This document shows, in pieces, positions 16,219 through 23,302 of a stretch of DNA of 55,349 nucleotides. Under the pieces are notes generated by a model that was given only the letters and a program-made list of their open reading frames with translations, did not search any database and was not told the DNA's origin. Numbering within the stretch: the stretch's first letter is position 1; every line of letters starts with the position of its first letter. The position numbers and the translations under genes were made by a program. Origin of the DNA: Actinoplanes oryzae (lineage in GTDB: Bacteria > Actinomycetota > Actinomycetes > Mycobacteriales > Micromonosporaceae); contig NZ_JAUQWH010000046.1 of NCBI RefSeq assembly GCF_030757795.1, positions 1 to 55,349 of the forward strand, read 5' to 3'.

Positions 16219-17205
16219 TCACCAGCCGAACGCGCGGTCGACGGCGTCGAGCACGCGGTCCAGGTCGGGGAGGTACTCCTCCTCGACGCGGGCGGCCGGG
16301 TAGGGGATGTCGTAGCCCGTGACACGCAGCACCGGGGCCTCGAGCGAGTAGAAACACTCCTCGGTGATCCGGGCAGAGACCTCGGCGCCGAGGCCGATGT
16401 TGCTGGGTGCCTCATGCACCATCACGGCGCGACCGGTCCTGCGTACCGACGCGTAGACGGGGTCGAGGTCGAGCGGCGACAACGTGCGCAGGTCGATGAC
16501 CTCGAGGCTGCGGCCGTCCTCCTCGGCCGCCGCGGCGGCGTCGAGAGCCACGCGCACCATCGGCCCGTACGCGATGAGGGTCGCATCCGTGCCCTCGCGC
16601 GCGACCCGGGAGGCGTGCAGCGGGTACGCCTGGTCGAGGGGCAGGTCAAGGTCGACCTCGCCCTTCTCCCAGTAGCGGCGCTTCGGCTCGAAGAAGATGA
16701 TCGGGTCGTCGGAGGCGATCGACTGCTGGATCATCACGTGCGCGTCGGCCGGGTTCGAGCACGTGACGACCTTGAGGCCGGGGGTGTGCGCGAAGTACGC
16801 CTCGGGCGACTCGGAGTGGTGCTCGACCGCGCCGATGCCGCCGCCGTAGGGGATGCGGATCACGATCGGCAGCCGCTGCTTGCCCAGCGAGCGGTAGAAC
16901 ATCTTCGCGACCTGGCCGACGATCTGGTTGTACGCCGGGAAGACGAACCCGTCGAACTGGATCTCGCACACCGGCCGGTAGCCGCGGATGGCGAGGCCGA
17001 CCGCGGTGCCGACGATGCCGGCCTCGGCCAGCGGGGTGTCGATGACGCGGTTGTCGCCGAAGTCCTTCTGCAGGCCGTCGGTGATCCGGAACACGCCGCC
17101 GAGCTTGCCGACGTCCTCGCCCATGACGACGACCTTGGCGTCGTTCTCCAGGGCGCGGCGCAGGCCGTGGTTGAGGGCCTTGCCAAGGCTGAGCGTCTCG
17201 GTCAT
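16219..17205 (-). CDS. bkdB: 2-oxoacid dehydrogenase E1 component, beta subunit
   Basis: 328 residues from MTETLSLGKALNHGLRRALEND, overlapping the E1alpha stop by four bases (ATGA), which implies translational coupling. Family segments are VVVMGEDVGKLGGVFRIT, FGDNRVIDTPLAEAGIVGTAVGLAI, YGGGIGAVEHHSESPEAYF and IIFFEPKRRYW. The beta subunit holds part of the thiamine diphosphate site, with a conserved Glu near the start, and completes the alpha2beta2 E1. Product is the decarboxylated acyl group handed to E2 lipoate. Branched-chain versus pyruvate specificity is inferred from overall likeness only. Confidence 0.94.
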   Translation of the reverse strand: MTETLSLGKALNHGLRRALENDAKVVVMGEDVGKLGGVFRITDGLQKDFGDNRVIDTPLAEAGIVGTAVGLAIRGYRPVCEIQFDGFVFPAYNQIVGQVAKMFYRSLGKQRLPIVIRIPYGGGIGAVEHHSESPEAYFAHTPGLKVVTCSNPADAHVMIQQSIASDDPIIFFEPKRRYWEKGEVDLDLPLDQAYPLHASRVAREGTDATLIAYGPMVRVALDAAAAAEEDGRSLEVIDLRTLSPLDLDPVYASVRRTGRAVMVHEAPSNIGLGAEVSARITEECFYSLEAPVLRVTGYDIPYPAARVEEEYLPDLDRVLDAVDRAFGW

Positions 17206-18341
17206 CGGTGCGCGCTCCCTTCGAAAGAAGCCTGGTACTGGGAGAACTCCGCTCGCTGGGCGTCGAGCAGCGGCGAGCCGTGGGGATAGACGTTGTCGAA
17301 CATCGTCACCGGCTGCGGGTCGGGCATGGCGAGCACGCGTTCGCGCAGGCCGAGGGCGAGCGTACGGGCGTCGTCGTCGACCTGGCCGAAGAAGCCGTCG
17401 TCCGCGATCCGCTGCTTGACGAGGAACGCCTTGAGCCGGCTGATCGGGTCCTTGGCCTTCCACGACTCGACCTCGCTGGCGATGCGGTAGCGGGTCGGAT
17501 CGTCGGAGCTGGTGTGCGCGCCCATCCGGTACGTGTACGCCTCGATCAGCGTCGGCCCCTGGCCCTGGCGCGCGTTGTCGAGTGCTGCGCGCGTGACGGC
17601 GTACGTGGCCAGCACGTCGTTGCCGTCGATCCGCACGCCCGGGAAGCCGAAGCCGTTCGCGCGGCGGTAGAGCGGGATGCGCGTCTGCCGTTCGAGGGGC
17701 TCGGAGATGGCGTACTGGTTGTTCTGGCAGAAGAACACGATCGGCGCGTGGAAGACCCCCGACCACACGAACGCCTCGTTGACCTCGCCCTGGCTGGTGG
17801 CGCCGTCGCCGAAGTACGCGATGACCGCCTCGCCGTCCGCCGTGCCGGTCTTGCCGTCCATGGTGATGCCCATGGCGTAGCCGGTCGCGTGCAGCGTCTG
17901 GGCGCCGATGACGATCGTGTACGGGTTGAACTTGTACTCGTTCGCGTCCCAGCCGCCCTGGTCGACGCCCCGGAACAGCCCGAACGGCATGACCGGGTCG
18001 ATGCCGCGCGTGTAGAGCACGCCGTGCTCGCGATAGGTGGGGAAGGCCATGTCCTGCGGCCGGAGCGCGCGGCCCGAGCCGACCTGCGCCGCCTCCTGGC
18101 CCAGCAGGCTCGCCCAGATGCCCAGCTCGCCCTGGCGCTGCAGGGCGGTTGCCTCGGCGTCCAGCCGGCGCACCGTGACCAGGTCCTGGTAGAGCTTCCG
18201 GTACTCCTCGTCGGTGAAGCTGACCGAGTAGGTCACGCCCTCCGCCGTGGTGACGCTGTCGACGCGCTCACCGTCGGGGGTGAGCAGTTGAACGAAACCG
18301 CCTGCCGGGTCAGCCCCGACTTCGCTTTCGCCGTTCGCCAT
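17202..18341 (-). CDS. bkdA: 2-oxoacid dehydrogenase E1 component, alpha subunit
   Basis: 379 residues from MANGESEVGADPAGG; this ATG has GGGAG upstream, while a GTG ten codons earlier lacks one. The thiamine diphosphate motif is clear: FGDGATSQGEVNEAFVWSG followed by VFFCQNNQYAIS. Other family parts are YREHGVLYTRG and TYRMGAHTSSDDPTRYR with phosphorylation-loop-like residues. It decarboxylates the 2-oxo acid with the beta subunit. First gene of the E1alpha-E1beta-E2 operon. Automated annotation would often call such proteins pyruvate dehydrogenase; the actinobacterial three-gene order fits BkdABC. Confidence 0.94.
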   Translation of the reverse strand: MANGESEVGADPAGGFVQLLTPDGERVDSVTTAEGVTYSVSFTDEEYRKLYQDLVTVRRLDAEATALQRQGELGIWASLLGQEAAQVGSGRALRPQDMAFPTYREHGVLYTRGIDPVMPFGLFRGVDQGGWDANEYKFNPYTIVIGAQTLHATGYAMGITMDGKTGTADGEAVIAYFGDGATSQGEVNEAFVWSGVFHAPIVFFCQNNQYAISEPLERQTRIPLYRRANGFGFPGVRIDGNDVLATYAVTRAALDNARQGQGPTLIEAYTYRMGAHTSSDDPTRYRIASEVESWKAKDPISRLKAFLVKQRIADDGFFGQVDDDARTLALGLRERVLAMPDPQPVTMFDNVYPHGSPLLDAQRAEFSQYQASFEGSAHR

Positions 18342-18790
18342 CCGTGTCTCCCTGTTCTCCAAATCGCCCACGGCGGGTGTCGCCCGGCCGCGCGGCGGAC
18401 CAATGGTGCGCCGCGCCTGGCCCGGGTGAGGTTGCCGCGCGGCCCGTCGGCGTGATCACAGACCCCGCCGGGGAGTGACGACCCCCACCGCATCCCCGCA
18501 GATCGCGGGTGACGGCGGCGGTGCCGTCGACCCTCATCCTCGCAGAGAACGTGAGTGGCGCCACAGGTCAGCCTGATCACAGATCTGAAATCTTGCCGTC
18601 TTCGACGTGGTGGTTTCACGCGCCGTGCGGCGATCTCACCTTGTGGAGTATTTGTCCGAATAAGAGGATTTCGTACCGTCACTTCCGTCGGAACGCCGCG
18701 TTGCCGCCGCTGCCCGACGCCCCGTCCATCGTTGCCCCCACTAGCCGAAAGGATCCATGTGGATCTTTGACTCTGGGGAGGGTGGCGGCC
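18342..18790. other. Divergent intergenic region, lower in GC, promoters expected
   Basis: 449 bases between the divergent bkdA and the secreted-protein gene. The segment 18570-18700 is clearly richer in A/T than its surroundings, fitting promoters for both directions. The motif TGATCACAGA occurs twice (near 18453 and 18577). No RNA gene or convincing ORF is seen. Confidence 0.45.
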
Positions 18791-20233
18791 GTGCGGGAGC
18801 AACCGGACGACGACGGGCTCGTGCCGCCGATCAAAGTGCTGCGCAAACGCCTCAACGGCGTCTACAGCGCCGAGGGCTTCACCGGCCCGACGCGTCGTTA
18901 TGTGCTGATAGTGGTGATGCTGGTCGGGCTGGCGTCGCTGCCCACGCTCGCCGCGATCACCGCCGGCTCGAACGAGCTCGCCGGGGACCGGCCGCCCGTC
19001 ACCGACGTACCGTTCCTTCCCCCGGTCTCCACCGGCCCGGTCCGCGTCACCCCGGCACCGTCGGACGCTTCCGGCTCCGGCGGCCCGCAAGGCCAGAGAC
19101 AAAAGCACAAGCCCCGGGGGTACGACCAGAGCCCCGAGCCCCACAAAGGAACGACACCGGCTCCCGATTCGTCGCGTTCGCCCGATCCCGCCGCCACGTC
19201 GGGTTCCGCGTCGCCGCCGTCCGGTGCCGTGGTGCCGTCCGGCTCCGCGTCCGGCTCCGCGCCCGGGTCCGGTTCCACGCCCGGGTCGGGGTCTGCGCCG
19301 GATCCGGGCTCGTCGCGGGGTGAGCCGACCAGGTCGAAGTCGCCGTCGCGCGCGGGCGACGGCACGTGGCGTGGCAGACGGCAGGCCGAAGGCTCGCCCA
19401 CCCGGGACGAGAAGCCCGCCTCCTCCCGTCCGTCGAAGAAGCCGGCCCGACCCACCCGTCCGGCGGCTCCCACATCGCCCGGCAAACCGGCCAAGCCCAG
19501 CAGCCCGGCCGAGCCCAGCAAGCCGGCTAAGCCCAGCAAGCCGGCTAAGCCCAGCAAGCCGGCCAAGCCCAGCAAGCCGACGAAGCCGAGTGCGCCGGCC
19601 GAGCCCGGGATGCCGGATTGGCAGGTGGACCCAGGCTGGCCCGACTGGCCGGCGGATCCCGGCCGCCACCCCGTCGGCGACATCGACATCCCTGGGCGAG
19701 GCGACCCGGACAACGACACCAACGACCACGCCGACAACGACCACGGCGACAACGACCACGGCGACGACAACGACCACGGCGACAACGACGACGGCGATCA
19801 CCACCAGGGCGACCACGCCGACGACGGAGAAGGTGATCACGACGGTGGCAGCGATGACGGCAGTGGCGGCGACGAGGACTGCGAGCGGGAGGAGCGCGGC
19901 AGCCGGGACGAGCAGGACGAAGACGAGCACGAGGAACGAGCCCACCGGACGGTTCGTTCCGTCCGCTCCGAAGCACACCGGAGGTCAGCTATGACCGAGA
20001 GCCTGTACAACAGCAAGCAGCTCCGGACCGTCGACCGCACCCACAACAGCCACCGGCACACCGTCGTCGCGCGGGCGGAGTCGCGGCGCGCCGAGCCGGC
20101 CCACGCCTATCGCGGCACCCATCGGGCCGGCAACCGGCACAACGCCAACGACGCCCGCACGCCGGCGCAGCACCGCAGCTCCCGCCCCGGCCGCCATCAC
20201 ACCGACCCCGGCAGCCACCGCCACCGCCGCTGA
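18791..20233 (+). CDS. Membrane-anchored, mostly low-complexity surface protein with Asp/His-rich region
   Basis: 480 residues from GTG 18791 (VREQPDDDGLVPP) with GGGGAGGG about nine bases upstream. Residues ~35-60 form one transmembrane or signal-anchor helix (YVLIVVMLVGLASLPTLAAI). The rest is outside: Ser/Pro/Gly-rich, then a KPSKPA repeat (five units), then a strongly acidic stretch built from DNDHGDN units, ending in a basic His/Arg-rich tail. The acidic Asp/Asn/His stretch could bind Ca2+ or transition metals. A second in-frame ATG at 19991 has GGAGG five bases upstream, so an 80-residue His-rich product may be made separately. Function unknown. Confidence 0.65.
   Translation: MREQPDDDGLVPPIKVLRKRLNGVYSAEGFTGPTRRYVLIVVMLVGLASLPTLAAITAGSNELAGDRPPVTDVPFLPPVSTGPVRVTPAPSDASGSGGPQGQRQKHKPRGYDQSPEPHKGTTPAPDSSRSPDPAATSGSASPPSGAVVPSGSASGSAPGSGSTPGSGSAPDPGSSRGEPTRSKSPSRAGDGTWRGRRQAEGSPTRDEKPASSRPSKKPARPTRPAAPTSPGKPAKPSSPAEPSKPAKPSKPAKPSKPAKPSKPTKPSAPAEPGMPDWQVDPGWPDWPADPGRHPVGDIDIPGRGDPDNDTNDHADNDHGDNDHGDDNDHGDNDDGDHHQGDHADDGEGDHDGGSDDGSGGDEDCEREERGSRDEQDEDEHEERAHRTVRSVRSEAHRRSAMTESLYNSKQLRTVDRTHNSHRHTVVARAESRRAEPAHAYRGTHRAGNRHNANDARTPAQHRSSRPGRHHTDPGSHRHRR
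19496..19590. repeat. In-frame 18-base tandem repeat (KPSKPA)
   Basis: About five copies of CCCAGCAAGCCGGCTAAG, nearly identical, encode the Lys-Pro-rich part of the surface protein. Lys-Pro repeats of this sort span cell walls in other proteins. Confidence 0.85.
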
Positions 20234-20247
20234 CCGAGCCGCGCGGC

Positions 20248-20335
20248 CAGCACCGCCGGGAAGACCAACGCCCCGGGAAGAGCAGCGCGCCGGGAAGGCC
20301 AGCGCCGCCAGGAAGAGCAGCGCCGCCGGTCGTGG
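20248..20335. repeat. Short degenerate tandem repeat, about 18-base period
   Basis: Four to five units resembling GCCGGGAAGACCAGCGCC lie between the stop of the surface-protein gene and the stop of the convergent operon. Periods are 16-18 bases. No terminator is obvious. Confidence 0.65.
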
Positions 20336-20370
20336 GCCGGCCGCGGCGGGAACGCCGTACCTCGGGGGCG

Positions 20371-21594
20371 TCAGCCGTCGTCGCCGAGGCGGTTGCGGTT
20401 GGTCTCGATCCAGGCGTCGATGGCCTCCGGGTCGTCCGGGTCGACGCCTTCGGAGATCAGCTGCGCCACCGCGGCCGTCGCCGGGCTGCGCTTCTCTCCC
20501 GTCGCGTACAGCCGGGCGAACTCCGGCACCATCTCCTCCAGCACCTCGTCGGTCTGGTCGGCGGCGGCGTCGGGGAGGCCTCGCCTGCGCATCGCGTACG
20601 CCGACCAGGCGCGCGTCACCCGCGGCAGCATCGCCGCGTCGTCCATGTCGAGGACCGCGCGGCGGTGGACCCAGTCGAGCAGGAAGAGGCCGGCGACGGC
20701 GGGGCTCCAGCGCAGCGGGTCGGGGTCGGGGAGGCTCTCGGCGTGGTCGAGCAGCAGCGAAAGGCAGAAGTGCAGGGAGGCGAGCTCGTCGTCGGCCGAG
20801 ACGCGGTCGAGCCCGAAGCGGACCGCCTCCGGCGACTTGAGGAAGTCGCGGAGCAGGGTCTCGCGGTCGGGGCCGCTCAGCTCCGGGGGGTCGGCCGGGA
20901 CCGGGACGACGGATTTCGGGAGGAGGGCGAGCCGGGCGGCGGCCAGGGCGCGGTCGGTGGCGAGGCTGCCGTCCTGGGGCAGGCTGCTCAGCTCGTCGGT
21001 GATCTCGAGGTGGCGGTGGACCTCGCCGCGGAGGCGGGCCGGGTCCTCCTCGCGGAACCAGGTGAGCTCGTCGCCGAGGCACATCTGGCGGACCTGGCCG
21101 AGGATGCGCTCGGCGGGGCCGCCGACGAAGACGTCCTTGGTGATGCCGATGTTGTGGTCGACGAGGGCGACGACGGCGTGCTCGGGGCCGCCCTCCTCGT
21201 CGTTGTCGTAGGCGAAGGTGACCAGGTAGGAGGTCTGGTCGCCGTAGACGTCGCCGTACGCGTAGCAGCCCGTCGGGCGCACCCGGCCCAGCTGCGCCGT
21301 CCAGCCCGGGGCCTGGGCGCCGCGGCGGACCTCCGCGGCGCCGTCGGCGTCGGGCACGAGGGCCGCGAAGACCTCGCGGATCGTGGTCGCCGAGGCCGTG
21401 CGCCGGCGGTTGGTCGCGCTGAGGAAGCCGCCGACGAACTCGCGGACCGCCGCCGCCCGGTCGTGCTCGGCTATCGAATAGACACTGCCCAGCAGCGCGG
21501 TGCCCAGCATCTCGGCGTCCAGGGCGCAGCCGAGCTTCGCCACGTCGCGGGCCGCGTGCAGGACCGCGTCGTACGGATTCTGAGGTGCCGCCAT
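20371..21594 (-). CDS. Conserved-looking hypothetical protein, last gene of the dynamin-like operon
   Basis: 407 residues, soluble, no signal peptide or membrane helix. I do not recognise a family. Visible features are an N-terminal helical part (AVREFVGGFLSATNRRRTASA), a beta-rich block (GCYAYGDVYGDQTSYLVTFAYDNDEEGG, VVALVDHNIGITKDVFVG), and a helical C-terminus. It starts 34 bases after the second GTPase gene on the same strand, so it probably belongs to that transcript and may work with the GTPases. Codon usage is normal. Confidence 0.72.
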   Translation of the reverse strand: MAAPQNPYDAVLHAARDVAKLGCALDAEMLGTALLGSVYSIAEHDRAAAVREFVGGFLSATNRRRTASATTIREVFAALVPDADGAAEVRRGAQAPGWTAQLGRVRPTGCYAYGDVYGDQTSYLVTFAYDNDEEGGPEHAVVALVDHNIGITKDVFVGGPAERILGQVRQMCLGDELTWFREEDPARLRGEVHRHLEITDELSSLPQDGSLATDRALAAARLALLPKSVVPVPADPPELSGPDRETLLRDFLKSPEAVRFGLDRVSADDELASLHFCLSLLLDHAESLPDPDPLRWSPAVAGLFLLDWVHRRAVLDMDDAAMLPRVTRAWSAYAMRRRGLPDAAADQTDEVLEEMVPEFARLYATGEKRSPATAAVAQLISEGVDPDDPEAIDAWIETNRNRLGDDG

Positions 21595-21628
21595 TCCCCG
21601 AGCCTACCGGCGCCGGGCGTCGCGGTCG

Positions 21629-23302
21629 CTATTCCGATCGGACGACGGTGAGCGCCTCGCGCGCCTGGGCGTACGCGCTGAGCACCTCGCGAACCGGCGC
21701 CACCACGTGCTCCCGGCCCACCTCGGTGACCGCCTGACGCAACCGTTGCTCCGCCCGGCGCTGGGCCCGCCGGGCCGCCGCGTTGACGATCGGGCGTAGC
21801 AGCAGGGCCAGCAGCAGCCCGAGTATCAGACCGCCGACCAGCAGCAACGTCGGCCACGGCACCACGCCGACCTTCGGGTTGTCCAGTTCGGGCAGGCCGA
21901 GGAGGCGCACCACGTACCCGGCGACCAGCCAGCCGAGACCGGCGACCGCCGCGATGGTGAAGAGCCACTGCAGGCCGCCGACGATCGTCCACCAGATCGG
22001 CTTGCGGCTCATGCCGAGATCGGTCTTCGCCACCGCCCGGTCGAGCGCGTCGGGCAGGTCGCCGAGCCGCGAGCGGGACGCCGTGGCGAGCGCCGGGGCC
22101 CAGACCTCCGGGATCGGGGCGGCGGCGCGTGCGGCCACCGCCCGTACCGACAATCCGACCGCCGACTGCTGGGCGGCATCCGGGGCCGGCAGCGACGTAC
22201 GCGAGACCGGCACCAGATCCGTGGAGGGCGCCGGCTCGTCCAGGTGCAGGCGCTTCAACGGGTCGGGGCGGAGCTTGCGCAGGCCTCGCACCAGCGGCCA
22301 GCCCGTGCTGGCGAGGGCGCGATGCTTGTACGCCCCGGCGGTCGCCTCCGCCACGGCCGGCACTCCCGCCGACGCGGCCAGGGCGTCGCTCAGCTGCCGT
22401 ACGGTGCTGCGGTCGATCTCGTCCTCGGCCGCCGGCGGTCCGATCGTCGCCGACAGCTGCTCGGTGACGGCGTCGAGGTCCCCGGCCAGCCGGCGCAGCG
22501 ACGCCTGCCGCTCGGCGACCGTCTTCTCGAGGGCGCCGCGCAGCTCGTTCAGCATGCCGGGCTGCTTCGCGGAGGTCGCCATGGCCGGCACCCCGTCGAG
22601 GCCGTCCTCCTTGAGCAGCCGCTTGAGGTCGGTCAGCACCAGCTCGGTGTCGGCCGGGGTGAGCCGGTCGGCCTGGTTGAGGACGACGATGGTCACGTCG
22701 CTGTGCGACTTGAACTGCTTCAGGTAGGCGTTGTGCAGGATCCGGTCGCCGTACTTCTGCGGGTCGACGACCCAGACGACCTGATCGACCAGGCCGAGCA
22801 GCCTGTCCACCTCGAGCCGGTGGCGCTGGTCGATCGAGTCGAAGTCGGGCAGGTCGAGCAGGACCAGACCGCGCAGGGCGGCCTCGTCGTCGCCGTCGAG
22901 GGCGCTCTCACGGATGAAGCGCTGCCGGGGCAGGACGCCGACCCAGTCGAGCAGCTTGTTGGCCGGCTCGAGCGGGCCCCACACGCAGGCGTGCGCGACG
23001 CCCGTGGTGGGCCGGCGCACGCCGACAGGGGAGAGCTTGAGCCGGGCGAGCGCGTTGAAGAGGCTGCTCTTGCCGCTGCCGGTGCTGCCCGCGAGCGCGA
23101 CCACGGTGTGGTCCTGCGAGAGGGCGAGCCGGCCGCCCGCGCGCTCGACCAGCGTGTGCGCGGCGACGAGGTCCTGGTCGGGCAGGTGCGGCCCGGCGAC
23201 CCGCAGGAAGCGCTGCAGGGCGTCCAGCCGCTCGGTCAGCTGCCGGGCGTCCACCCGGTCGTCGGCGCCCATGGCGCGCTTGACCTTCTCGACGAGGCTC
23301 AT
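21629..23302 (-). CDS. Dynamin-like GTPase with two C-terminal membrane helices (second of pair)
   Basis: 557 residues. GTPase motifs: G1 GSTGSGKS (residues 72-79), a conserved Thr in RRPTTGVAHA (G2), G3 LDLPDFDS near 150 and G4 NQAD at 209-212. The middle is helical; near 420-500 two hydrophobic segments (LFTIAAVAGLGWLVAGYV and LLLVGGLILGLLLALLL) form a membrane hairpin, then a basic amphipathic tail. The ATG overlaps the stop of the upstream GTPase gene by four bases. Adjacent GTPase pairs of this kind are known as DynA/DynB in Streptomyces, where they stabilise division septa in sporulation; assignment here rests on architecture and context. Confidence 0.82.
   Translation of the reverse strand: MSLVEKVKRAMGADDRVDARQLTERLDALQRFLRVAGPHLPDQDLVAAHTLVERAGGRLALSQDHTVVALAGSTGSGKSSLFNALARLKLSPVGVRRPTTGVAHACVWGPLEPANKLLDWVGVLPRQRFIRESALDGDDEAALRGLVLLDLPDFDSIDQRHRLEVDRLLGLVDQVVWVVDPQKYGDRILHNAYLKQFKSHSDVTIVVLNQADRLTPADTELVLTDLKRLLKEDGLDGVPAMATSAKQPGMLNELRGALEKTVAERQASLRRLAGDLDAVTEQLSATIGPPAAEDEIDRSTVRQLSDALAASAGVPAVAEATAGAYKHRALASTGWPLVRGLRKLRPDPLKRLHLDEPAPSTDLVPVSRTSLPAPDAAQQSAVGLSVRAVAARAAAPIPEVWAPALATASRSRLGDLPDALDRAVAKTDLGMSRKPIWWTIVGGLQWLFTIAAVAGLGWLVAGYVVRLLGLPELDNPKVGVVPWPTLLLVGGLILGLLLALLLRPIVNAAARRAQRRAEQRLRQAVTEVGREHVVAPVREVLSAYAQAREALTVVRSE

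Noticed and set aside
18233..19978. 581-codon minus-strand frame with poly-Val stretches opposite the surface protein
   Set aside because: The poly-Val runs are the reverse of the GNC codons of the Asp/His-rich stretch. The plus frame has the ribosome binding site and the membrane helix.
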